The translations under genes were made by a program, and so were the position numbers. DNA of 64,000 nt from contig JAUWAU010000024.1 in assembly GCA_030601885.1 (NCBI GenBank), positions 25,957-89,956 of the forward strand, written 5' to 3'. The stretch comes from Armatimonadota bacterium (lineage in GTDB: Bacteria > Armatimonadota > Zipacnadia > JAUWAU01). Shown here piece after piece: positions 16,047 to 24,000 of the stretch. The notes under the pieces are model-generated. The model was given only the letters and a program-made list of their open reading frames with translations, did not search any database and was not told the DNA's origin. Position 1 is the stretch's first letter, and the number at the start of each line of letters is the position of its first letter.

Positions 16047-16443
16047 GCTCTACCCCGAAGATTTGGTCGTGTGCCTTTCTGTAGGCGAGCACCTGTCGCC
16101 GACGCGCCATAGCCGCTATGGCGACGGAGCGTGGCTCGCCGCCGTCCCTCTGTCGATCCCTGACAGATGGGTCAGCACAGCAATCTTCATCGTTTCCGGG
16201 TGCCCCAAAGGGCCATGGAGAGCTGCCTCGAAGATTTGGCTGCGGTGGCGTTGTAGCGCGGGGTCTCCGTCCCCCGCCTGGTTGCTGTGGCCGGCGGGGC
16301 TCTGGCGCCCCCTGCACCATCTTCATCGTTTCCGGGTGCCCCTGCGGGGCATGGGCAACTGCTCCGAAGATCTCGACGACTTCCCTGCTGTAAGGCGGGT
16401 GCGCCCACGCCCGCGTGCCGTCGGTCGCGAGGCGTGCATCCGA
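16047..16443. repeat. Non-coding gap with copies D and E of the hairpin element
   Basis: No gene. Two inverted copies of the dispersed element: D at 16183-16235 (ATCTTCATCGTTTCCGG, then a GCCCC/GGGCC hairpin, ending CCTCGAAGAT) and E at 16319-16371 (same core, perfect TGCCCC-GCA-GGGGCA stem on the minus strand, ending GCTCCGAAGAT). Between them, 16249-16280 carries GCGGGG-TCTCCGT-CCCCCGC, another hairpin. The string at 16045-16064 repeats the GH4 leader and includes the start codon of the upstream gene. Confidence 0.6.
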
Positions 16444-17391
16444 CTAGGGCAGAAGATGCCGCCGAACGATCTCCATCACCTGCCGCTTGTAGCCCCGTGC
16501 GCTGGCCGGATCGTGGCCTCGCCCGTGCCGAATGACGATGTACTTCTGCAGCTCGTAGAGCAGGTAGAACACCTGTCGAATCTGGGCCGGCGGCGAGGTG
16601 TCTCGCTCGGCGCCGTATCCCTCCCAGAACGCTGGCTCCGAGATGCCGCAGTAGTCCAGAACGGCGAACTCGATCTCCGGATCGCCCCACAGCGCCCGAT
16701 CCCAGTCCACTATGCCCGTGACCTTCCCGGTTTGGTCAACGAGGATGTTCTGGTGCCAGATGTCCATGTGCAGTAAGCTCGCGGGGGCCGATCTATCGAA
16801 GAGGGCCACGTGCCGATCAAGTAGCGTCCGCAGCAGCCGACTCTCCTCGTCGTCGTAGTGCCCGACGGCGACGATGTCGTCGATCATCTTGTGCCACATG
16901 ATCTCGAACGCGGCGGCCCAGCCCCGCTGGGGCTCCATCGGCTGGTGCTCTCCCAGGTAGCCGTACTGGTCAGCCGTCAAACGATGGACCTGCGCCAAGA
17001 AGTCGCCGACCTGCTTGAGGACGCAATCGTAGCGGACGCCTCGCATCTCAGTCAGCGGCCGCCCCGGCAGGCGCTGCATGATGAGGAAGTCGCGGTCGAT
17101 CAAGTCATGTGAGTCGTCGTAGGCGAGAATGGGCGCCGCCGGCACCGTGGTCTCCGCGAGGACGAGAGCGTGGATGCCCGGCTCCTGCCGCATCATGTCT
17201 CGCTCGTAGAAGACGAAGACGGCAGCGCGCGGAGGGGCAATGCGCAGCACCAGCTCCTCATCGTCGGCGCTCACGAAGAACGAGGTATTGAACTTGCCGG
17301 TGGGGATCGGCTCAAAGGATAGCGCGCCGTCCAGGTGGGGGCGATGGCGGCGGATCAGAGTTTCCAGGGCATCGAGGGCGAAGTCGTCCAT
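16444..17391 (-). CDS. phosphotransferase of the aminoglycoside/choline-kinase (APH) family
   Basis: A 315-residue small-molecule kinase of the protein-kinase fold. FNTSFFVSADDEELVLRIAP has the glycine-poor P-loop strand and nucleotide-binding site of APH enzymes. RDFLIMQRLPGRPL is the hinge. LLHMDIWHQNILVDQTG is the Brenner-type catalytic loop (H-x-D-x-x-x-x-N), and GIVDWDRALWGDPEIEF carries the metal-binding D-x-D-x-x. Such proteins phosphorylate sugars, amino sugars, choline or fructosamines; neighbours suggest a sugar. A TTG at 17406 would add five residues, but the ATG at 17391 is preferred; neither has a clear Shine-Dalgarno. Not evidence of antibiotic resistance. Cytoplasmic. Confidence 0.78.
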   Translation of the reverse strand: MDDFALDALETLIRRHRPHLDGALSFEPIPTGKFNTSFFVSADDEELVLRIAPPRAAVFVFYERDMMRQEPGIHALVLAETTVPAAPILAYDDSHDLIDRDFLIMQRLPGRPLTEMRGVRYDCVLKQVGDFLAQVHRLTADQYGYLGEHQPMEPQRGWAAAFEIMWHKMIDDIVAVGHYDDEESRLLRTLLDRHVALFDRSAPASLLHMDIWHQNILVDQTGKVTGIVDWDRALWGDPEIEFAVLDYCGISEPAFWEGYGAERDTSPPAQIRQVFYLLYELQKYIVIRHGRGHDPASARGYKRQVMEIVRRHLLP

Positions 17392-17406
17392 GGTGTGCTT
17401 GCCCAA

Positions 17407-17502
17407 TCACCGGGGTCGCGGCGAGAACCAGATCGCCCGGCGCCGTCCCCCCGCCACTGCCGACAGGAACCGACGCCGTTGGATTTCACTCGTGCTTCCC
17501 AC
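17407..17502 (-). pseudogene. possible Tat-leader remnant of a lost gene
   Basis: A 31-codon stretch starting at a GTG reads GSTSEIQRRRFLSAVAGG before going out of frame into arginine-rich nonsense and TGA at 17407. R-R-R-F-L-S followed by A-V-A-G-G is the start of a Tat signal peptide, yet no hydrophobic core or mature protein follows. Its stop is adjacent to the TTG codon upstream of the kinase gene. It may be chance in GC-rich DNA, but the placement where a gene start is expected suggests deletion scar. Confidence 0.3.
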
Positions 17503-17547
17503 TCGCTCTGCTTCCCTGGGCGAACAGGCGGAGGTCCGGATGCCCGT

Positions 17548-18654
17548 TCAGGAGCCGCCGTCCTCGAACCGGTCCCAGGCGATCCCCTTGGCGAACTCGC
17601 GGACCTCTTTGATCTTCTCGATGCTCACGGCAGGAGGCATCACTCCGGCGCTGGTGAGTACCACACCCCGCATCCCGTCAGCCTCATCGAGGGATTGCTC
17701 AATGTGAGCGCAGATCTCATCCACGGGCCGCATCCACACAGTGGCATCCGTTCCTCCGATGATAGCTTTGCTCGGGCAGAGATTCACGCGGTCCGCCAGA
17801 GTCGTATTGCCGATGGGCGGCGAGGTATATGCCTCGATGACGTCCGCGGGAAGGTCGTCGATCTTGGGCAGGAGATACTTGAGTTTGCCACACATGTGCA
17901 TGATATGCGATTTCCCGTGCTCCTTGATGACCTTCCCGTAGTCGTTGAGATGACGCCAACAGTACTTCTCGAAGACTTGTGGGGAAAGCAGCGTGGTGGA
18001 TGTGTTCTCCACGGATACGACGTAGTCGCACGGTGCGTGTTCGGCGATCACGTCGAGGCGACGAAGGAGGGCCTGATGCATCAACTCGATGACTTCGTCC
18101 GTTTCGTCGGGGCAGTCGCTGAGGAAAAAGTAGGTGCCCTCCGGTCCGATGGTATGCTGGATCAAATCCATGAGCGGGGAGATGCCCATGCCCGTGTGCA
18201 CGATGCCCCGGTCTCCGACGAGCTCTACGACTTCCTCGGCCCTGTCCACTAGCTCCCGAGACACTTCGTACCGGTTGTGCTCGTAGACATGGCGGAGGGC
18301 GAGCAGGTCCTCGCGCGTCTTCACCGGGTACTCAACGGGATGCCAGGAGTGAGAGCCCTCGTCGAACCCCTCCACGCGTCTGAGTGTCCGCTCCGGCGTC
18401 TCCGTCAGCGTGACCCGCGTCCCGTTCCGGCGCTCGGTCCGCACGGCGACACGGTCATTGTGGCACCGCACGGGAGCCGGACTGCCACAGTAGTGGTCCA
18501 GGTCCAGGTACTCCGCCAGCTCCAGCCCACGCATCTTCCGGAATGTATCGGGTTGGAAGTCGATGTAGGAATTGCCGAATACTTTGACCCAGAACGGCAG
18601 ACGATCGACTTCCTCACGACGAAGTGCTCGTCCGAATCGCTCTTTCGGGGTCAT
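17548..18654 (-). CDS. uroporphyrinogen decarboxylase family protein (MtaA/MtbA-like), copy 2
   Basis: A 368-residue URO-D superfamily protein that keeps the zinc ligands of cobamide methyltransferases. MTPKERFGRALRREEVDRLP begins the fold. LVGDRGIVHTGMGISPLMDL and DYVVSVENTSTTLLSPQVFE are core strands. HIMHMCGKLKYLLPKIDDL provides H-x-C-G, and NLCPSKAIIGGTDATVWM supplies the later region. The H-x-C motif is what MtaA/MtbA/CmuA use to activate a thiol for methylation from a corrinoid. No corrinoid-binding protein or substrate methyltransferase is in the window, so that role is inference. The ATG at 18654 has GGAGG 8 nt upstream. The DegT gene stops 34 bp upstream on the same strand, suggesting co-transcription. 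Confidence 0.77.
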   Translation of the reverse strand: MTPKERFGRALRREEVDRLPFWVKVFGNSYIDFQPDTFRKMRGLELAEYLDLDHYCGSPAPVRCHNDRVAVRTERRNGTRVTLTETPERTLRRVEGFDEGSHSWHPVEYPVKTREDLLALRHVYEHNRYEVSRELVDRAEEVVELVGDRGIVHTGMGISPLMDLIQHTIGPEGTYFFLSDCPDETDEVIELMHQALLRRLDVIAEHAPCDYVVSVENTSTTLLSPQVFEKYCWRHLNDYGKVIKEHGKSHIMHMCGKLKYLLPKIDDLPADVIEAYTSPPIGNTTLADRVNLCPSKAIIGGTDATVWMRPVDEICAHIEQSLDEADGMRGVVLTSAGVMPPAVSIEKIKEVREFAKGIAWDRFEDGGS

Positions 18655-18688
18655 CCTGCACCTCCAGGTGCTTTCCCAACGCTCGCGG

Positions 18689-19942
18689 CTAGCCCGCGGC
18701 GGCCCGGCCGAAGGCCTCAATATAGGCCTCGGCGGCGCCCGGCTTGGGCTTCGAAAGAACCGGCGGGAACACGAGTCGTTCGCGGACCTCTTCGGTCACC
18801 GGGAGATCGCCGGCCTTGTAGCCCGGGTAGCCTTTGCCCAACGGCCCCCGGCCACGGGTAAAGACATCGAAGCCGTTGGCAAACAGAGGCAGCAGATGCA
18901 GCAGTGGATACCACCCGTCGCCGCACTTCAGCCCGGCCTGCTCGCAGCGTTGGCGGAATTCGTCCGTGGACAGGCCGCCGCATTTCTCCGGATGGTAGAT
19001 CAGCGGAAACGCATAGAAGCCCGCGCGCACTGCGCCGGGATATACATACAGGGGATCGAGGCACTCGATGTCGCTCAGGCCCTCCTCTACTTCCTGGATG
19101 AACGCTGCGCGGGAGGCATTGAGATCGTCGAGCTTGCGCAACTGCACCAGAGCGATGCCGATGCCCAGGGGATGAGAGCGGAGCTTCATCCCGAGGCCCA
19201 GCGGCTGCAGCTCCTCGTAACGATCGCCCGGTAGGTCCAGCCCCCAGCGATTCGCCTGTCCGACGAGACAGGCTCGATTGAAGCACTCCTCGTTGTCGGT
19301 GACCAGCGCGCCGCCCTCGCCCGAGCTGACGGGCTTGCTCCCCTGCAGGCTGAACGCTCCGACGTCGCCGATGGAGCCGACCTTCTTGCCTTTGTATTCG
19401 GCACCGTGCGCATGGGAGCAGTCTTCGATGACGGGGATGCCGTGCTTGCGGCCGATCTCCATGATCGGGTCCATGTCACACACGTTCCCCCAGAGGTGCA
19501 CGGGGACGATGGCCGCGGTCTTATCGGTGATGCGCTTCTCGACGTCGGCCGGGTCCATCATGAGCGTTCGCGGATCGACCTCACAGAACACGGGCTTGGC
19601 GCCGAGCAACAGCGCGGGGCCAATGGTGCAAATCCAGGTGTAGGAGGGACAGATGAGCTCGTCGCCCGGTCCCACTCCCATGCCGAAATAGGCCGAGTAC
19701 AGCGCCGCGCTGCCGTTGCAGGTCGTGAGGCAAAAGTCGGTACCAATGTACTTGCGGTACTCCGCCTCGAACTCGCGCACCACGGGGGTCCCGCCCGAGA
19801 GCTCGTTGCGCAGCGTCATCTCGTACGCCATGCGTGCCTCGTCTTCGCCCACCTGCTCCCACGTGTCTTCTGGCATTACCTCGATGGCAGTCTGAACGAA
19901 GACAGGCACGTCGCGTTTCGGTTCGGTCTCCTGGCCGGGCAT
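18689..19942 (-). CDS. DegT/DnrJ/EryC1/StrS-family PLP aminotransferase
   Basis: A 417-residue fold-type I PLP enzyme. SGGTPVVREFEAEYRKYIGT and CLTTCNGSAALYSAYFGMGV give the cofactor phosphate site. VHLWGNVCDMDPIMEIGRKH and IPVIEDCSHAHGAEYKGKKV contain the conserved Asp that binds the pyridine nitrogen, and VGAFSLQGSKPVSSGEGG holds the PLP lysine. Relatives transaminate keto-sugars (for example 3-amino-5-hydroxybenzoate-type or sugar aminotransferases) in amino-sugar synthesis. The ATG at 19942 with GGAGG 6 nt upstream is chosen over 25 extra codons, which would run into the MITE-like element. It leads a probable operon with the second URO-D protein. Cytoplasmic. Confidence 0.85.
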   Translation of the reverse strand: MPGQETEPKRDVPVFVQTAIEVMPEDTWEQVGEDEARMAYEMTLRNELSGGTPVVREFEAEYRKYIGTDFCLTTCNGSAALYSAYFGMGVGPGDELICPSYTWICTIGPALLLGAKPVFCEVDPRTLMMDPADVEKRITDKTAAIVPVHLWGNVCDMDPIMEIGRKHGIPVIEDCSHAHGAEYKGKKVGSIGDVGAFSLQGSKPVSSGEGGALVTDNEECFNRACLVGQANRWGLDLPGDRYEELQPLGLGMKLRSHPLGIGIALVQLRKLDDLNASRAAFIQEVEEGLSDIECLDPLYVYPGAVRAGFYAFPLIYHPEKCGGLSTDEFRQRCEQAGLKCGDGWYPLLHLLPLFANGFDVFTRGRGPLGKGYPGYKAGDLPVTEEVRERLVFPPVLSKPKPGAAEAYIEAFGRAAAG

Positions 19943-19974
19943 GGCTGTCCTCCAATGCGTCGAGTTGGAAACTG

Positions 19975-20153
19975 GGAAACCAGGGACAGTGAGGCTGTTG
20001 AACAACCCAGGCCACACGCGCGTTCGCGTAGCGCGGGCTTTCCAGCCCGCGATGTCGGCCTGGAAAGGCCGACCTACGCGGCGGGCAGACGGTAGCCAGA
20101 CGACGAGCCGCCGGGGCGCGGGTTGTTCAACAACCCCACTGTCCCTGGTTTCC
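19975..20153. mobile_element. 179-bp MITE-like element with 34-bp terminal inverted repeats
   Basis: The left arm (19975-20008, GGAAACCAGGGACAGTG ... TTGAACAACCC) and right arm (20120-20153) are inverted repeats matching at 32 of 34 positions. The interior of about 110 bp has no ORF but two clean hairpins: GCGGGCT-TTCC-AGCCCGC (20032-20049) and GTCGGCC-TGGAAA-GGCCGAC (20054-20073). Size, termini and lack of coding fit a non-autonomous transposable element or a large paired-end repeat. It sits between the DegT start and the DUF362 stop, and the DUF362 TAG is formed at its outer edge. No target-site duplication is obvious. Confidence 0.65.
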
Positions 20154-21094
20154 TAGATCAGCATATCCTCGTCCCAACCCAGCCTCACGAGCTCGATACG
20201 GTTAAGGTCCGCTACACCGAGGCCATACTTCTGCTCGGCAGCCGAGATGTGAGTGGTCGGCGTTATGGGACGGTCCTCAGCGAAGAAGGCCACCCGCTTC
20301 GTCCGCAGCAGCTTCGCACCAAGCGCGTCCACGGCGACGGGATCGAAGGAGACGAAGATGCCCTTGTATGGCCAGACGTATCGCGGGTCGTAGCCGTGTG
20401 GCCCCCGGCCGTAGAACTGCGGCGTCAGCGCGAGCAGAATGTTGAGGCGCGTTTTGCCCTTGACGCTCGGCAGATCCCAGATCGACGAGAGGCTCTCACA
20501 TGCCCTCGGATGATGCGATGGGGGGGAGTCCGAGAACATTATATAGTTCTTGATGCACCCGCCCATGCCCGACCAGTGATGGCTTCGCGCCGGCCGGACG
20601 TTGATGAACGCCGTGCAGTCCACCAGCATCTGCCGCGCCTGCCGATCGGTGATCCGGATCCTATCGGGAGACACGCCGGCTGACGCAACGCTCCGCGCAA
20701 GCAGTTGCTCCACCTCCGGCGGCGTGCGCAGGCGTTGCCACACGTTGCTCTTGATGCCCACCAGTTCGCCGGGCTTGACCAATTCCCGCCAGGCGCCGGT
20801 GGCGTCCTCCGCCCCAACGAGCGCCGTGACCGCCTGGTCGAGCATGCTCCCTATCACCCGGAAGTTCAGAGAGCCATCCTCGGCCACTGCCCGCGCATCC
20901 CGCACGAGCACCACCTTGGCTGTCCGGGATGCCTCCACAGGGAGTTTCGCCGCGGTCGCCTGCGCCGTGGCCGTGGCCGCGCCTTGATCGGCACTACGAC
21001 AGCTCGATCCCGACAGCCCCAGCGCCGCGGCCATCGCCGCCGGTCCGGCGCCTCGAAGAAAGTCTCGCCGAGTGACGCCCTTGCCGTTGCCCAT
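20153..21094 (-). CDS. Tat-exported DUF362 family protein
   Basis: A 313-residue protein. VTRRDFLRGAGPAAMAAALG is a Tat leader, and LSGSSC directly after it could be a lipobox. The body is DUF362: VVLVRDARAVAEDGSLNFRV, GELVGIKSNVWQRLRTPPEV and AFINVRPARSHHWSGMGGCI followed by KNYIMFSDSP, which is the hallmark segment of the family. The ferredoxin domain found in some relatives is missing. Function unknown; an envelope role is implied by the leader. The start ATG overlaps the stop of the DUF6599 lipoprotein gene (TGATG), so the two are translationally coupled. The stop codon lies exactly at the edge of the MITE-like element, so the natural C-terminus may have been replaced. Confidence 0.78.
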   Translation of the reverse strand: MGNGKGVTRRDFLRGAGPAAMAAALGLSGSSCRSADQGAATATAQATAAKLPVEASRTAKVVLVRDARAVAEDGSLNFRVIGSMLDQAVTALVGAEDATGAWRELVKPGELVGIKSNVWQRLRTPPEVEQLLARSVASAGVSPDRIRITDRQARQMLVDCTAFINVRPARSHHWSGMGGCIKNYIMFSDSPPSHHPRACESLSSIWDLPSVKGKTRLNILLALTPQFYGRGPHGYDPRYVWPYKGIFVSFDPVAVDALGAKLLRTKRVAFFAEDRPITPTTHISAAEQKYGLGVADLNRIELVRLGWDEDMLI

Positions 21095-22029
21095 CACTTC
21101 TTCTCCACCTTCCTGAGTCGCCGTTCTACCGCATCAACCGCATCGGTAGCTACTTTCTTCTCTGGCGCATCGAAGACAACCATCACGTGTGAGCCGTGTT
21201 GTCGAGCCACACACCAGCCCCCATCCTCGACACGGGCCGCACCGTCGGGGCCGGCATCTGGCAGGTAGTTGCTGGTGAAACTGGCGTGCGCTTCCTTTGA
21301 TCGGTCCTCCCGAGGGTACTCAATCAAAAGGAGTCTGTACGACTTCTCGCCGGATCGATACCGGGCCAGCACCGCCTGTGTGTCCTGGCCGAGCTTGAGG
21401 ATGTTGTCGTCGGAGATGAAATAGTGGTAGGACAGCGAACCGTGGGTCCGGAAGTACCGCACAGCCTCGGCTCGCAGGCCATCTGGCGGCAGCAGCGAGA
21501 TAAGCTCTGGCACGCGGCCTTTCTCACGGATCGCATCCGCCACGGCCTTCCCCAGCGACAATACAGCCTTCCGGCTGGCTGGCGTCTCGCGCTCGGCCAA
21601 GACGCTCACGAAGAACCGGGCCCTCCAGAAGCGCAGCAGGCCCGCCGCATACTCCGACCCCTGGCCTATGCCTACTCCGGGGCCCTCGCGCTCGAAAGTG
21701 AATATGCCAAAGGCATCCTCCGAGGAGCCCATGTCGAAGACGTCCAGCACGATCGGCTCCTCGCTCTGCTTCACATAACGCTGTGCCAGCACGCGCCGGA
21801 AGTCGTAGGCAAGGTACACTTCCGCGGCGCCGTCGATGTACTTGTACAGGCTGCCGCGGTCGTAGGTCTCGTCAGGAGCCGCAGCCTTCCATCCCTCGGC
21901 CTCCTGCGGCGGACGGACGATGCCTTCTATCTTGGCGGCCCGCTCTTCGCACCCGCCGAACACCACTGCGGCACACACGAGCATGCCCATCACGACACTC
22001 CCGCTGCCTGTCAGGAAACGCGATCCCAT
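21094..22029 (-). CDS. DUF6599 family lipoprotein
   Basis: A 311-residue probable lipoprotein: SVVMGMLVCAAVVFGGC is a type II signal with V-F-G-G-C as lipobox (Cys27). ETYDRGSLYKYIDGAAEVYL and AYDFRRVLAQRYV is the recognisable DUF6599 segment, followed by FDMGSSEDAFGIFTFERE. The C-terminal half has repeated alpha/beta elements (SYHYFISDDNILKLGQDTQA). Function is unknown. The family is often paired with DUF362, as here, where the downstream start overlaps this stop; the pair is likely a small envelope complex. Only a weak GCTGAG lies before the ATG at 22029. An alternative is a later Met within the leader. Confidence 0.75.
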   Translation of the reverse strand: MGSRFLTGSGSVVMGMLVCAAVVFGGCEERAAKIEGIVRPPQEAEGWKAAAPDETYDRGSLYKYIDGAAEVYLAYDFRRVLAQRYVKQSEEPIVLDVFDMGSSEDAFGIFTFEREGPGVGIGQGSEYAAGLLRFWRARFFVSVLAERETPASRKAVLSLGKAVADAIREKGRVPELISLLPPDGLRAEAVRYFRTHGSLSYHYFISDDNILKLGQDTQAVLARYRSGEKSYRLLLIEYPREDRSKEAHASFTSNYLPDAGPDGAARVEDGGWCVARQHGSHVMVVFDAPEKKVATDAVDAVERRLRKVEKK

Positions 22030-22191
22030 GTCTCAGCACGCGACAATGCGGACTTTCGCTGCCTGTAGTTTGCCTCGCGCCCAGCATAACCTCTCGCCAA
22101 GGCTGCTGCAGTAAGGCAGTCTGGCGGAGGGTGCCGCTGGCGTACGGAGACCGGCAAGGGCGGCAACATCGATACGCCCACCCGCCGACCG

Positions 22192-22968
22192 CTACACCAA
22201 TGCCCGCAGGTACCGAAGATTGTGCTCCGCTGCGGCACGCGGGTTGTCGGTTGGCGGCGTTTCCAGGATCAGGTCGCCGTCGTACCCGATCTGCTCTAGC
22301 GCCTCGATGGACTCAGGGATCTTGACGAGGCCCTCCCCGAGAAGGTCGCCCTCGCGATCTTTGATGTGCACCGCGGCGATGCGCGGACCGAGCAGCTTGA
22401 TCTCCTCGACGGGGTCGTTCTCGAACGCGGTCGCATTGCCGATGTCGTAGTACACCTGCACACCCGGAGACTGCACGGCGTCTACCAGGTGGATTAGCTC
22501 CTGCGCGGACTTGCCATATCCTCGGCCGACGTTCTCCAGCGCGAGCACGACCTTGTGGGATTCGGCCGCCGGCGCGAGGGCCCTCATTTCCTCAATCCAG
22601 CGCCGTTGGCCGTCTTCGTACGTCACGTCCTCGCCGCCGGGCGTCACGGGCACGAGTATGACGCCCGCGCCAAGCTCCGCGGCGAAGCCGCTCAGATCGG
22701 TGAGCAGCGTCCTGATCTCTCGGCGCACTGCGTCGTCGGGCGAGGCGGGGCTGAGCTGCCAGCATGCCCCGGCGCAGAAGGCCAGCAACTTGCCACCGGC
22801 CTTCTCGGCCATCGCCGCCACCGCTGAGGGCCCATCTTTCCAGAGAGGAGTCTCGCGGTAGTCGGCGCCGATGTCCAGCTCCACGCCATCGAATCCGATC
22901 TCTGCCGCAGCCTGGAAGACTTCATCCCAGGGCATCCTCAGACAGCCGTTGCGAATTCCGATACGCAT
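22192..22968 (-). CDS. sugar phosphate isomerase/epimerase-like TIM barrel (AP endonuclease 2 family)
   Basis: A 258-residue xylose-isomerase-like barrel. MRIGIRNGCLRMPWDEVFQA and AAEIGFDGVELDIG form the first strands, VVLALENVGRGYGKS brings a metal-binding Glu, VQVYYDIGNATAFENDP gives the D-x-G-N-A motif, and IAAVHIKDREGDL carries His and Asp ligands. DLILETP is the last strand. The motif set fits a divalent-metal isomerase, epimerase or hydratase of sugars. Relatives act in inositol, hexulose and 3-keto-glycan pathways, which suits the nearby Gfo/Idh/MocA genes. AAGGAG lies 10 nt before ATG. No leader, so cytoplasmic. Substrate unknown. Confidence 0.82.
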   Translation of the reverse strand: MRIGIRNGCLRMPWDEVFQAAAEIGFDGVELDIGADYRETPLWKDGPSAVAAMAEKAGGKLLAFCAGACWQLSPASPDDAVRREIRTLLTDLSGFAAELGAGVILVPVTPGGEDVTYEDGQRRWIEEMRALAPAAESHKVVLALENVGRGYGKSAQELIHLVDAVQSPGVQVYYDIGNATAFENDPVEEIKLLGPRIAAVHIKDREGDLLGEGLVKIPESIEALEQIGYDGDLILETPPTDNPRAAAEHNLRYLRALV

Positions 22969-23140
22969 TCGATCAACACTCCTTCTATTGAACCGGCATT
23001 AGTCAGCTCGACAAGCGCACGCTTGCGTTCCTATTCGGCTAAACGATCGAGCACTGCTGACATCGATCCCACCGATTCCAGGAGGAATCGCCCGTCCGCC
23101 GGCGCGCAGACAGCAACTCCTCGACAGGCCGCTACCCCGA

Positions 23141-23926
23141 TTATTGCTCAGGGCCGATCGGCGCCTCCCAGAGTCGCTTCAGGAACAGCGCCACCGGCTG
23201 AGCCCAGCTTTCCCACAGCTTCTCGCCCAGTTCCGCGTTGGCAAGCGACGGATCGCCGAATGCGCCTGTCTCAGAAAGCTCGTGGGTCTGCCAGGACCAC
23301 TCGGGGATCGACTCGACCTCGAGGGTGGGCCGGACCATGCGATCGCGCCGGACCAGGTGCGGCCGATCCGCGAGCGTCTCGGAGGTCTCGGAGCGGCTTG
23401 CGTGGATGGCCGGCTGGCCCTCGCTCGGCTGACCATCCCAGATGTCCCGTCGCATCTTCCTCATTTCCGCATCCTGGTGCCCTTGAAACAGCGCGATGCG
23501 CAGGGGGAAGTCATCTCGGAACTGGTGGACTGTCTTCTTGATGGCCAACTGCAATCCGGGTACGTTGCCCCCATGGCCCGAGATAACCGCGATCTTCCGG
23601 AAGCCGTGTTCGACGACACAGGCCAGCACCTCAGAGGCCATGGCTATGTACGTCTCGGGCTGCAGGCAGAGCGTGCCGGCGAAGCGCATGTGATGCGATG
23701 CCAGTCCAACCGGCATAACGGGCAGCACCAGCACGGGGATCCGGAAGTCCTCCCAGGCGCGCCGGGCGCCGCTTAGCGCCACCCGCTCCGCGATGTGTAT
23801 GTCGGTGTCGAGGGGGAGCATCGGCCCGTGCTGTTCCGTGGAGCCGAACGGCGCAACGGCGAGCGCGCCGTCGCGCGCGTAGTCTCGAATCTCCTCCCAT
23901 GGGTGTTCGCCCCATCGCACGTTCAT
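23141..23926 (-). CDS. creatininase family amidohydrolase
   Basis: A 261-residue protein of the creatininase/formamide-hydrolase family. VAPFGSTEQHGPMLPLDTDI holds the Glu, His and Asp metal ligands of the two-metal site, followed by VMPVGLASHHMRFAGTLCL. FRKIAVISGHGGNVPGLQLA carries the G-H-G-G-N loop, and ASRSETSETLAD keeps the Glu of the usual E-T-S motif. Relatives hydrolyse creatinine or the formamide of FAPy in riboflavin/F420 synthesis, or act in mycofactocin-type maturation; none of those pathways is here. The reading frame extends upstream through a dead gene, but CAGGAGG 8 nt before ATG at 23926 fixes the start. Cytoplasmic. Confidence 0.85.
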   Translation of the reverse strand: MNVRWGEHPWEEIRDYARDGALAVAPFGSTEQHGPMLPLDTDIHIAERVALSGARRAWEDFRIPVLVLPVMPVGLASHHMRFAGTLCLQPETYIAMASEVLACVVEHGFRKIAVISGHGGNVPGLQLAIKKTVHQFRDDFPLRIALFQGHQDAEMRKMRRDIWDGQPSEGQPAIHASRSETSETLADRPHLVRRDRMVRPTLEVESIPEWSWQTHELSETGAFGDPSLANAELGEKLWESWAQPVALFLKRLWEAPIGPEQ

Positions 23927-24000
23927 GGTCTTGCCTCCTGTCAGAAGTGGCGCCGACTGGTGCGTTGCGCGGGAATGGCTGCGGGCCGCCGCTCGGGCGC

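Noticed and set aside
16444..17391. Antibiotic resistance by an aminoglycoside phosphotransferase
   Set aside because: Only the general APH/choline-kinase fold is shared; neighbours are sugar-metabolism genes and no resistance context exists.
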